Shown here: piece after piece, positions 7,973 through 15,267 of the stretch | Layout of the letters: every line of letters starts with the position of its first letter | Numbering within the stretch: the first letter of the stretch is position 1 | DNA from: Brevundimonas sp. M20 | Lineage (GTDB): Bacteria; Pseudomonadota; Alphaproteobacteria; Caulobacterales; Caulobacteraceae | Direction of reading: 5' to 3' | DNA: 64,000 nucleotides | Assembly (NCBI RefSeq): GCF_006547065.1 | Contig: NZ_CP041243.1 | Coordinates: 3,239,001 to 3,303,000 of the forward strand | Translations under genes and position numbers: made by a program | The notes under the pieces: model-generated | Database searches by the model: none | Told to the model about the DNA's origin: nothing | What the model saw: the letters and a program-made list of their open reading frames with translations, nothing else

Positions 7973-8572
7973 ATGCTGAAACTTGTCAAAGGGATGCGCA
8001 TCGTCGCGGCGACCCACAACCCGGGCAAGGTTCCGGAGATCAAGGCCCTTCTGGGCGGACATTACGAGGTGGTCACGGCCGGAAGCCTGAACATCCCCGA
8101 ACCGGACGAGACAGAGACGACATTCGTCGGCAACGCCCTGCTGAAGGCCCGCCACGCGGCGGACCTGTCGGGCGAGGTGGCCCTGGCCGACGACTCCGGT
8201 CTGTCGGTCGCCGCGCTGGACGGTGCGCCGGGCATTTTTTCCGCGCGCTGGGCCGGTCCGGACAAGGATTTCGCCTTCGCCATGCGTCGCGTGGAAGAAC
8301 GGCTCGAGGAAATCCGGTCCGATGACCGCCGCGCCTGGTTCACCTCGGCCCTCGCCGTCGCCTGGCCGAACGGCCCCGCCGTGGTGGTCGAGGGTCAGGT
8401 CCACGGCCTGCTGACCTTCCCCCCGCGCGGCGACCGCGGCTTCGGCTACGACCCCATCTTCATCCCCGAAGGCCAGACGCAGACCTTCAGCGAACTCGAC
8501 CCCGCCGTGAAGGACGCGCTCAGCCACCGGGCGCGGGCGTTCGAGAAGCTGAAGGCGGCGCTGATGGACTAA
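7973..8572 (+). CDS. rdgB: Non-canonical purine NTP pyrophosphatase (RdgB/HAM1)
   Basis: Hydrolyses dITP, ITP and XTP to the monophosphates, keeping deaminated purines out of DNA and RNA. The 199 residues carry the family motifs: ATHNPGKVPEI at the N-terminus, LADDSGLSV with the metal ligands, the PRGDRGFGYDPIF loop, and the terminal SHRARAFEKL. The ATG at 7973 has a GAGG ribosome site six bases upstream; the second ATG at 7994 has none at a workable distance. It is followed at once by an inverted repeat and hemW, the usual rdgB-hemW order in this lineage. Confidence 0.96.
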   Translation: MLKLVKGMRIVAATHNPGKVPEIKALLGGHYEVVTAGSLNIPEPDETETTFVGNALLKARHAADLSGEVALADDSGLSVAALDGAPGIFSARWAGPDKDFAFAMRRVEERLEEIRSDDRRAWFTSALAVAWPNGPAVVVEGQVHGLLTFPPRGDRGFGYDPIFIPEGQTQTFSELDPAVKDALSHRARAFEKLKAALMD

Positions 8573-8578
8573 GGCCGA

Positions 8579-8733
8579 AGTGGCGAGTGGCGAGTGGCGA
8601 GTGGCGAGTGGCGAGTGTTCTCACGCCAAACCGTGTAAGGGATCAATCCAACTCCGGATCGCCTCGCCCCTGGGGTGGAATGCCCGCTACGCCCTCTTCC
8701 TCCTCGCCACTCGCCACTCGCCACTCGCCACTT
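8579..8733. repeat. Heptamer-phased inverted repeat D (overlaps the hemW 5' end)
   Basis: The left arm holds five perfect tandem copies of TGGCGAG (8581-8615). The right arm holds four copies of the reverse complement CTCGCCA (8703-8730), ending in CTT that mirrors the AAG before the left arm. The loop is about 87 bases. It starts seven bases after the rdgB stop, and the right arm lies inside the open frame of hemW. The unequal copy number suggests slippage. Confidence 0.9.
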
Positions 8734-9882
8734 CGCGACCCCGGCAGCGACGTCGCCCTCTACGTCCACTGGCCCTACTGCGCCCGGATCTGCCCCTATT
8801 GCGACTTCAACGTCGTGCGGGACCGGGGACGCACCGACGAACAGGCCGCGCTGGTCGAGGCCATCCTGACCGACATGCAGGCTCAGGCGGCCCTGACCGG
8901 CCCGCGCCGCCTCGCCTCCATCTTCTTCGGCGGCGGCACGCCCTCGCTGATGGACCCGGCTGCCGTGGCGCGGGTGATCGCGCGCGCGCAGACCCTGTTC
9001 CAGCCGCGCGGCCCCATCGAGATCACGCTGGAAGCCAACCCCACCGACGCCGAAGCCGACCGCTTCGCCGCCCTCGCCGCCGCCGGGATCAACCGCCTGT
9101 CGATGGGGGTGCAGGCGCTGGATGACGCCGCGCTGAAGGCGCTGGGCCGCAACCATTCCGCCGACGAGGCCCGCCGCGCCGTGGCCACGGCCGCCCGAGC
9201 CTTCCCGCGCCTGTCCATCGACCTGATCTACGCCCGCCCCGGACAGAGCGTCGCCGACTGGCGGGCGGAACTGTCCGAAGCGCTGGACCTCGGCTTCGAA
9301 CACGTCTCGCCCTACCAGCTGACCATCGAACCCACGACCGCCTTCGGCCGCGCCTTCGCGCGCGGCACGCTGGTTCCGCCCGACGAGGACCTCGCCGCCG
9401 AACTCTATGAGACCACGCAGACCGTCCTCGAGGCCGCCGGGTTCGAGGCCTATGAGGTCTCCAACCACGCCCGGGGCGAAGCCGCCCGCTCGTCCCATAA
9501 TCTCCATGTCTGGCGCGGCGGCGACTACGTCGGAGTCGGCCCCGGCGCCCACGGCCGCCTGACACTGGACGGCGTCCGCACCGCCACGGTCGCCCATCGC
9601 GGCATCGCCGATTACACCACGGGTGTCGCCGCCAACGCCCCCTGGATCGAGCGCGACAACCAGTCCCCGCTCGAGGCCGCCGAGGAACGCCTCCTGCTCG
9701 GCCTGCGCACCGTCGAGGGTGTCTCCCTCACCGACCTCGCCGCTCTCGACCTGTCCCCCGACCGTGGCCGCCTCGCCGACCTGCTCGCCGACGGCTTCCT
9801 CACTCGCACCGACGAACACATCGCCGCCACCGCCACAGGCCGTCCCCTGCTGGATGCGGTGCTGAAGGCGTTGCTGACGTAA
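8680..9882 (+). CDS. hemW: HemW-type radical SAM protein (heme chaperone)
   Basis: Radical SAM protein related to coproporphyrinogen III oxidase HemN; HemW members bind heme and deliver it to acceptors. The CxxxCxxC cluster motif is present in YCARICPYCDFN, followed by FFGGGTPSLM and EANPTDAEADRF. The frame is open back into the inverted repeat. The ATG at 8680 (after GGGGTGGA) is the best start and gives 400 residues, of which about the first 18 are encoded by the loop and right arm of the repeat and have no counterpart in the family. The usual start would be close to the VALYVHWPYC segment. There is no other start codon between, so the repeat appears to have replaced the native start region. 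Confidence 0.92.
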   Translation: MPATPSSSSPLATRHSPLRDPGSDVALYVHWPYCARICPYCDFNVVRDRGRTDEQAALVEAILTDMQAQAALTGPRRLASIFFGGGTPSLMDPAAVARVIARAQTLFQPRGPIEITLEANPTDAEADRFAALAAAGINRLSMGVQALDDAALKALGRNHSADEARRAVATAARAFPRLSIDLIYARPGQSVADWRAELSEALDLGFEHVSPYQLTIEPTTAFGRAFARGTLVPPDEDLAAELYETTQTVLEAAGFEAYEVSNHARGEAARSSHNLHVWRGGDYVGVGPGAHGRLTLDGVRTATVAHRGIADYTTGVAANAPWIERDNQSPLEAAEERLLLGLRTVEGVSLTDLAALDLSPDRGRLADLLADGFLTRTDEHIAATATGRPLLDAVLKALLT

Positions 9883-9892
9883 CCCCTCTATC

Positions 9893-10047
9893 GTCATCCC
9901 GGCGAAAGCCGGGACCAGCGGCGCCGCGACGGCGGCGAAACACAGAAGGTCAAAGCAGGACGCCGGCGCTCCTGACAGCTTCGCGCTCGCGCGCGCCGCT
10001 GGGTCCCGGATCGCGCGCCCGCTACGCGACCGCTTGTCCGGGATGAC
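9893..10047. repeat. GTCATCCCGG-type inverted repeat, composite locus 1
   Basis: Outer arms GTCATCCCGG (9893-9902) and CCGGGATGAC (10038-10047) are perfect. Inside are nested shorter palindromes rich in CGGGACC and GCGCGC. Repeats with this outer word are common between genes of GC-rich alphaproteobacteria. A related copy lies at 40660-40862. The 517-base stretch 9883-10399 between hemW and rsmI contains this repeat, a conserved block, the GTGCAC motifs and a leader hairpin, and no gene. Confidence 0.8.
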
Positions 10048-10068
10048 GATAGCAAGAAAGCGATACGT

Positions 10069-10115
10069 CCAAATTTGACGCACCGGCATGTCAGACTGGA
10101 TGCCGGTCTTTGACA
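10069..10115 (+). repeat. Conserved intergenic block, locus 1
   Basis: Begins CCAAATTTGACGCACC and ends GGTCTTTGACA; an internal 7-bp inverted repeat (CCGGCAT/ATGCCGG, 10083-10089 and 10100-10106) lies between. The same two end words, in the same order and nearly the same spacing, occur on the other strand at 40583-40632. In both places it lies between the GTCATCCCGG repeat and a triple GTGCAC motif. Confidence 0.65.
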
Positions 10116-10272
10116 TCGCGGTCCGTGACGCTCCCTCCGGGTTGAGCACAGGCTGAATGCCCCGCCGCACTGAAAACCTCGCCAAACGCCCTGTCGCCGG
10201 CGCCTGACGTCGTGCCCGGAGCCCTCATTCACGGTTGAAACGGCTGCCGATCACCTCGTCTGACGGGAAAAT

Positions 10273-10307
10273 GTGCACGATGTGCACTGCATTTTTTTCG
10301 AGTGCAC
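10273..10307 (+). promoter_or_regulatory. Triple GTGCAC motif upstream of rsmI
   Basis: GTGCAC at 10273, 10282 and 10302 (start-to-start spacings 9 and 20), preceded by GGGAAAA and with a T-run between the second and third. The last copy ends 92 bases before the rsmI ATG. The same triple with spacings 10 and 21 lies 87 bases before the maoC ATG on the other strand. This is likely a shared promoter or operator module; the factor is unknown. Confidence 0.5.
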
Positions 10308-10362
10308 ATTATCGCCCGACCCCGGCGCCTGTGTCGGGAAGACGGAAGTCAGGCATTTTTCC

Positions 10363-10386
10363 CCTGACAGGGCCGACCCTGTCAGG
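10363..10386 (+). promoter_or_regulatory. Perfect leader hairpin before rsmI
   Basis: CCTGACAGGG and CCCTGTCAGG form a perfect 10-bp stem with loop CCGA, ending 13 bases before the rsmI ATG, where no ribosome site is otherwise visible. A TTTTT run precedes the stem. It could be an operator, a terminator for minus-strand transcription (the RNA would end in AAAAA-complement U-tract), or a translational control hairpin. Confidence 0.5.
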
Positions 10387-10399
10387 CACGGTCCCGCCG

Positions 10400-11272
10400 A
10401 TGCCTGATCCGTCCGTCTTCCCGCCGACCGCCCCGCCCGCGCGCACCGTCGCGCCCGGCCTCTATCTGGTGGCGACGCCCATCGGGAACCTGCGCGACAT
10501 GACCCTGCGGGCGCTGGACGTGCTGGCCGCCGCCGATCTGGTGCTGGCCGAGGACACCCGCGTCACCGCCAAACTGCTGTCCGCCTACGGCCTGAAGGCG
10601 AAGCTGGAGCGGTGCGACGACCACGCCTCGGCCCGCGCCGCCGAACAGGCGATCGAACGGCTGAAGGACGGCGCCGTCGTCGCCCTGGTGTCCGATGCGG
10701 GCACCCCGATGATCTCGGACCCCGGCTTCGTCGTCGCCCGCGCCGTTCTGGCCGAAGGCCTGCCGGTCCATCCGATTCCCGGCGCCTCCAGCCTGCTGGC
10801 CGCCCTGTGCATCGCCGGCCTGCCCGCCGACCGCGTCACCTTCGCCGGCTTCCTGCCGTCCAGGTCGGGCGCGCGGCGCACCGCGCTGGAGGAGCTTCGC
10901 ACCGCCCGCCAGACGCTGGTCTTCTTCGAGAGCGGCCCGCGCCTCGCCGACAGCCTGGCCGACATGGCCGCGGTGCTCGGCCCCCGCCCCGCCGCGGTCG
11001 CCCGCGAGCTGACCAAACTCTATGAGGAGTGCGTGCGCGGCGCCCTGCCCGAACTGGCCGTCGATCCGCGCTGCCAGTCGCCCAAGGGCGAGATCGTCAT
11101 CGTGGTCGCCCCCGGCGAGGTGGAGGCCGCCTCCGAGGAGGACGCCGACGCCGCCCTGACCGAGGCCCTGACCCGCCTCCCGCCCGGCGAGGCGGCGGCG
11201 GAGGTGTCGAAGGCGCTGAACCTGCCCCGCAAGCCGCTCTACAAGCGGGCGCTGGAGCTTCAGGGCCGGTGA
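10400..11272 (+). CDS. rsmI: 16S rRNA (cytidine(1402)-2'-O)-methyltransferase
   Basis: SAM-dependent enzyme that 2'-O-methylates C1402 in the ribosomal P site. The 290 residues have the tetrapyrrole-methylase fold: LYLVATPIGNLRDMTLRALD at the N-terminus, the LAEDTRVT segment, VSDAGTPMISDPG in the SAM site, and IPGASSLLAAL. The open frame runs 55 codons further upstream, but that stretch is intergenic repeat and regulatory sequence; MPDPSVF is the better start. GTGA overlap with the next gene makes an rsmI-yraN-SirB1 operon, the usual order in this group. Confidence 0.95.
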   Translation: MPDPSVFPPTAPPARTVAPGLYLVATPIGNLRDMTLRALDVLAAADLVLAEDTRVTAKLLSAYGLKAKLERCDDHASARAAEQAIERLKDGAVVALVSDAGTPMISDPGFVVARAVLAEGLPVHPIPGASSLLAALCIAGLPADRVTFAGFLPSRSGARRTALEELRTARQTLVFFESGPRLADSLADMAAVLGPRPAAVARELTKLYEECVRGALPELAVDPRCQSPKGEIVIVVAPGEVEAASEEDADAALTEALTRLPPGEAAAEVSKALNLPRKPLYKRALELQGR

Positions 11273-11703
11273 CCCGCAAGCGACCCTCGGACCGCCTCAA
11301 GGCGCCGAAGGTCGTGAAGACGCCGTCGCGCGGCTGGCGCGTCAGCCTCGGCAAGGCCGCCCACCGGGCCGGTCACCGCTCCGAATGGCTGGCCGCCGCC
11401 CTGCTGATGCTCAAGGGCTATCAGGTCCTCGGCTTCCGCCTGAAAACCCGCGCCGGCGAGATCGACATCCTCGCCCGCCGCGGCCGGACCCTCGCCGTGG
11501 TCGAGGTCAAACGCCGCGCCACGATGGAACAGGCCCTCGCGGCGCTTCAGCCGGAACAGTACGAAAGGCTGCTTTCGGCCGGTCGGGCAGTGTTGCGCCA
11601 AAGACCCAGCTTGGCCGGACATCTGTTGCGGATTGATATTGTGGCGCTGGCTCCCCGCCGCCTTCCGCGCCATCGTCCGGGTGTGAACCGGGGGCGGTCG
11701 TGA
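11269..11703 (+). CDS. YraN/UPF0102 family nuclease-like protein
   Basis: A 144-residue protein with the UPF0102 core, a restriction-endonuclease-like fold: GHRSEWLAAALLMLKGY, the acidic residue in TRAGEIDILARRG and the VVEVKRR strand (E and K of the D-ExK site). The exact biochemical role of the family is unsettled; some members are linked to DNA uptake or recombination. It starts with GTG overlapping the rsmI stop by four bases. The N-terminal 30 residues are basic. Confidence 0.9.
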   Translation: MTRKRPSDRLKAPKVVKTPSRGWRVSLGKAAHRAGHRSEWLAAALLMLKGYQVLGFRLKTRAGEIDILARRGRTLAVVEVKRRATMEQALAALQPEQYERLLSAGRAVLRQRPSLAGHLLRIDIVALAPRRLPRHRPGVNRGRS

Positions 11704-12515
11704 CGCGCAACGAAGCTGAGACCTGCTTGAGCGAGGCCGGACTGGCCGACGACGACGCCTTCCCCCTGCTGGAAGCGGCCATCGCCTGCGCCATTCACGA
11801 CTATCCGTTCCGCGACCCGGAGCCGGTCCGGCTTCTCGCCGCCGCCGCCGCCCAGCGCCTGACCGAACGGATGATCGGCGAAAGCCCGGATGACGCCCTG
11901 GCCGAGACCATGGCCTGCGACCTGCGCCTGAACGGCGACCTGATCCACTTCGAGCACGTCGGCAACACCGACATCATAGACGTGGCCGAGCGGCGTCGCG
12001 GCCTGTCGGCGGCTCTGGCGATCCTCTACCTCGACGCGGCCCGCCGCGCGGGCATCAAGGCCCAGGGCGTCGACTTCCCCGGCCACTTCCTGCTGCGGGT
12101 CGAAACGCCGGAGGGCCCGGTGGCGCTGGACCCCTTCAGCCAAGGGCGTCTGGTCATGCCGTCCGAACTGACCCGGCGCGCCCTGCGCGCCGGCCTGACG
12201 CCCCATGTCGCGGATCGGCTGGACGTCCTCATGGCCCCGGTCAGCGACCGACAGGCCCTGATCCGGCTGCAGAACCTTCTCTTCATCCGCGCCATCCGCG
12301 CCCATGACTACGAGAGCGCCGAGCGGTCGGCCGTCCGCCGCGCCCTGCTGGACCCCGAGGACCACCGCCCCTGGCTCGACGTCGCCGCCGCCCGCGAGAA
12401 GCAGGGCGCGCTGGCCGGGGCGCTCGAAGCCCTCTCCCGCGCCCGCTCGCTCGACGACGGCGCCGAAGTCCGCCGCCGCCTGTCCGTGGATCGCGTCCGG
12501 CTGCAGCTGAACTGA
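11700..12515 (+). CDS. SirB1-family transglutaminase-like/TPR protein
   Basis: A 271-residue protein of the SirB1 group (transglutaminase-like fold fused to a TPR region). Family signatures seen are DVAERRRGLSAALAILYLDAARRAG (in parts RRRGLSAALAILYLD) and VDFPGHFLLRV; the catalytic Cys of true transglutaminases is not obvious. The C-terminal 90 residues (DHRPWLDVAAAREKQGAL) have TPR-like helices. The start is GTG in a 4-base overlap with the previous gene. The family often neighbours peptide-release or rRNA methylation genes, but its function is unknown. Confidence 0.85.
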   Translation: MTRNEAETCLSEAGLADDDAFPLLEAAIACAIHDYPFRDPEPVRLLAAAAAQRLTERMIGESPDDALAETMACDLRLNGDLIHFEHVGNTDIIDVAERRRGLSAALAILYLDAARRAGIKAQGVDFPGHFLLRVETPEGPVALDPFSQGRLVMPSELTRRALRAGLTPHVADRLDVLMAPVSDRQALIRLQNLLFIRAIRAHDYESAERSAVRRALLDPEDHRPWLDVAAAREKQGALAGALEALSRARSLDDGAEVRRRLSVDRVRLQLN

Positions 12516-12575
12516 CGCCAAAGGGTTGCGCCCGGCCCGTCCGGCGCCCATTAGCCAAGCTGCTGCCCGCGAGGC

Positions 12576-12605
12576 GGCCTCAAGTAGCGCGAAGCGCGGT
12601 AGGCC
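12576..12605 (+). repeat. 30-bp palindromic element, single copy upstream of gshB
   Basis: Begins GGCCTCAAGTAGCGC and ends GAAGCGCGGTAGGCC. It folds as an outer 5-bp stem (GGCCT/AGGCC) and an inner GCGC/GCGC stem with a GAA loop. It ends 12 bases before the gshB ATG. It matches the copy at 49002-49031 (minus strand) at 25 of 30 positions, and two of the five differences (positions 2 and 29) compensate each other. Confidence 0.75.
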
Positions 12606-12617
12606 AAGAGACAAGTG

Positions 12618-13562
12618 ATGCTGAAGGTCGCGATCCAGATGGACCCCATCGAAGGGGTCAATATCGAGTCCGACACCACATGGCTGCAGGCCATGGAGGC
12701 CCAGAACCGGGGCTACCCGCTCTGGGTCTATGACTTCCGCACCCTGGCGCTGGAAGACGGCGTCCTGTTCTGCCGCGCCCGCCCGGTGACGTTGCGCCAG
12801 ACCGTGGGCGACCACGTGACCTTCGGCGACGAGGTGAAGCTGGACCTGTCGAAGGACGTCGACGTCATCCTGATGCGTCAGGACCCGCCCTTCGACATGG
12901 CCTATGTCACCGCCACCTACCTGCTGGAGACGGTGCACCCGAAGACGCTGGTGGTGAACGACCCCGCCGAGGTCCGCTCGGCGCCCGAGAAGCTGCTGGT
13001 GACGAAATTCCCCGGCCTGACCCCGCCGACCCTGATCAGTTCGGACCCGGTCGCCCTGGGCGACTTCCACCGCCGCCACGGCGAGGTGGTGCTCAAGCCC
13101 CTGCACGGCGCCGCCGGCTCGGGCGTGGTGCGGCTGAAGGCCGACGACCCCAACCTCGACGCCCTGGTTGAAATCCACGCCATGGGCTCGCGCGATCCGC
13201 TGGTGATCCAGAAGTTCATTCCGGCGGTGTCCAAGGGCGACAAGCGCATCATCCTGATCGATGGCGAGCCCGTCGGCGCCATCAACCGCGTCCCGGCCAA
13301 GGATCAGGTCCGCTCCAACCTGCGCGTCGGCGGCACCGCCCAACCGGTCGAACTGACCCCGCGCGATCTGGAAATCTGCAAGGCCATCGGCCCGACGCTC
13401 AAGGAACGTGGCCTGCTGTTCGTCGGCATCGACGTGATCGGCGACTATCTCACCGAGATCAACGTCACCTCCCCCACCGGCGCCCAGCAACTGCTCCGCT
13501 TCACCGGCGTCAACGCCGCCGCCCTGATGTGGGACGCCATCGAGAGCAAGCGCGCCGGATAA
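12618..13562 (+). CDS. gshB: Glutathione synthetase
   Basis: ATP-grasp enzyme that joins gamma-glutamylcysteine and glycine. The 314 residues show the GSHASE-N part ([20 protein letters not shown], then [18 protein letters not shown]) and the ATP-grasp part ([50 protein letters not shown]). A GTG directly before the ATG would add one residue. The start lies just after a 30-bp palindromic element. gshA is not in the window. Confidence 0.96.
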   Translation: MLKVAIQMDPIEGVNIESDTTWLQAMEAQNRGYPLWVYDFRTLALEDGVLFCRARPVTLRQTVGDHVTFGDEVKLDLSKDVDVILMRQDPPFDMAYVTATYLLETVHPKTLVVNDPAEVRSAPEKLLVTKFPGLTPPTLISSDPVALGDFHRRHGEVVLKPLHGAAGSGVVRLKADDPNLDALVEIHAMGSRDPLVIQKFIPAVSKGDKRIILIDGEPVGAINRVPAKDQVRSNLRVGGTAQPVELTPRDLEICKAIGPTLKERGLLFVGIDVIGDYLTEINVTSPTGAQQLLRFTGVNAAALMWDAIESKRAG

Positions 13563-13623
13563 CGTCGCTCTTGCAATGGTTGTGAGTTCGTGTTTCGTTC
13601 CTCTCCTATAGCGGGAGGGAGCC

Positions 13624-15222
13624 ATGCACGCGAGCGTCGTCACAGTCGCGTTCGAAGGGGTCGACGCCCGGCGTGTGGACGTCGAGGTCCAGCAGCTGTC
13701 GGCGGAAACGCCGTCCTTCACCATCGTCGGCCTCGCCGACAAGGCGGTGGCGGAAAGTCGTGAACGGGTGCGCGGGGCCTTCGCGGGCATCGGACTGGCC
13801 CTGCCGTCCAAGCGGATCATCGCCAATCTGGCGCCCGCTGACCTGCGCAAGGAGGGCAACCATTTCGACCTGCCGGTGGCTCTGGCCCTGCTGGCCTCGA
13901 TGGGCGTCATCCCGCCGGACGCCCTGTCCGGCTGGGCTGCGATCGGCGAGCTGGGGCTGGATGGACGGATCGCGCCGGTCGGCGGCGCCCTGCCCGCCGC
14001 CGTCGCCGCCGACGGCATGGGGCTGGGCCTGATCTGCCCCGAGTCGAATGGACCCGAGGCCGCCTGGGCGGGCGACGTGGCCGTGCTGGCGCCCCGGTCC
14101 CTCATCGCCCTGGTCAACCATTTCAAGGGGGCACAGGTTCTCCGTCGGCCCGATCCCGGCGCCATGCGCAGCGGCGAACGCGTGCCCGATCTGCGCGAGG
14201 TCAAGGGACAGGAAAGCGCCAAGCGGGCGCTGGAGATCGCGGCGGCAGGGAGCCACAATCTGCTTTTCGTCGGCCCGCCGGGCTCGGGCAAGTCGATGAT
14301 GGCCGCCCGCCTGCCCGGCCTGCTGCCGCCCCTGACGCCGAAGGAGTTGCTGGAGACCTCCATGGTCTGGTCGGTGGCCGGGCTGATCGAGCGCGGCGCC
14401 CTGACCCGCGACCGCCCCTTCCGCGCTCCGCATCACTCGGCCTCCATGGCCGCCCTGACCGGCGGCGGCCTGCGCGCCAAGCCCGGCGAAGCCTCCCTCG
14501 CCCACAATGGCGTGCTCTTCCTGGATGAACTGCCCGAATATAGCGCCCAGGCCCTCGACTCGCTCCGCCAGCCCCTTGAGACCGGTGAGATCGTGGTCGC
14601 TCGCGCCAACGCCCATGTCCGCTATCCGGCGCGCTTCCAACTGGTGGCGGCGATGAACCCTTGCCGCTGCGGCGTGGGCGGCGCCGGGCGCGGGGCTTGC
14701 GGGAAGGCGCCGCGGTGCCAGATGGACTATCGCAACCGCATCTCCGGTCCGATGTTCGACCGCATCGACCTGACGGTGGAGGCGCCCCCGGTCACCGCAG
14801 CCGACATGGCCCTGCCGCCGCCCGCTGAAGGCACGGCCGAGGCCGCCGCCCGGGTCCTGCGCGCCCGTGAGATGCAGACCGACCGCCTGCACGCCGCCGG
14901 CGTCGATCCTGACACAGCGCAGGATCAGGCGGTGAACGCCCGGGTCTCGGGCGATCTTCTGGACCGCTTCGCCACGCCGGACGAGCCGGGCAAGGCCTTG
15001 CTGATGAAGGCGGGCGAGGTCGGCGGCCTGACCGCGCGGGGCTGGACCCGCACCCTGCGGCTGGCCCGCACCATCGCCGATCTGGACGGGTGCGACGGCG
15101 TCCTGCGCCGCCATATCGCCGAGGCCCTGATCTATCGTCGATCAACCGCCGACGCGAACGCCGCCTTCGACGCCCGCCGCCCGGCCGCCCCGGCTCCCGC
15201 GCCCGGCCTTCCCGCGTGGTGA
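13624..15222 (+). CDS. comM: YifB/ComM family Mg-chelatase-like AAA+ ATPase
   Basis: A 532-residue AAA+ protein. Residues 1-170 are the Lon-protease-like N-terminal (ChlI) domain (VQQLSAETPSFTIVGLADKAV). The AAA+ domain has Walker A GPPGSGKSMMAARL and Walker B GVLFLDELPEY, then the MNPCRCG Zn-type cysteines and the FDRIDLTVE segment. In naturally competent bacteria ComM is a branch-migration helicase that helps integrate transformed DNA. Short spacing from gshB suggests independent or read-through transcription. A GGGAGGGAG ribosome site precedes the ATG. Confidence 0.94.
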   Translation: MHASVVTVAFEGVDARRVDVEVQQLSAETPSFTIVGLADKAVAESRERVRGAFAGIGLALPSKRIIANLAPADLRKEGNHFDLPVALALLASMGVIPPDALSGWAAIGELGLDGRIAPVGGALPAAVAADGMGLGLICPESNGPEAAWAGDVAVLAPRSLIALVNHFKGAQVLRRPDPGAMRSGERVPDLREVKGQESAKRALEIAAAGSHNLLFVGPPGSGKSMMAARLPGLLPPLTPKELLETSMVWSVAGLIERGALTRDRPFRAPHHSASMAALTGGGLRAKPGEASLAHNGVLFLDELPEYSAQALDSLRQPLETGEIVVARANAHVRYPARFQLVAAMNPCRCGVGGAGRGACGKAPRCQMDYRNRISGPMFDRIDLTVEAPPVTAADMALPPPAEGTAEAAARVLRAREMQTDRLHAAGVDPDTAQDQAVNARVSGDLLDRFATPDEPGKALLMKAGEVGGLTARGWTRTLRLARTIADLDGCDGVLRRHIAEALIYRRSTADANAAFDARRPAAPAPAPGLPAW

Positions 15223-15267
15223 TCTCTTAACGTCTTGAGTTCACGGTGTGATCGAGGAGAACCCGAC

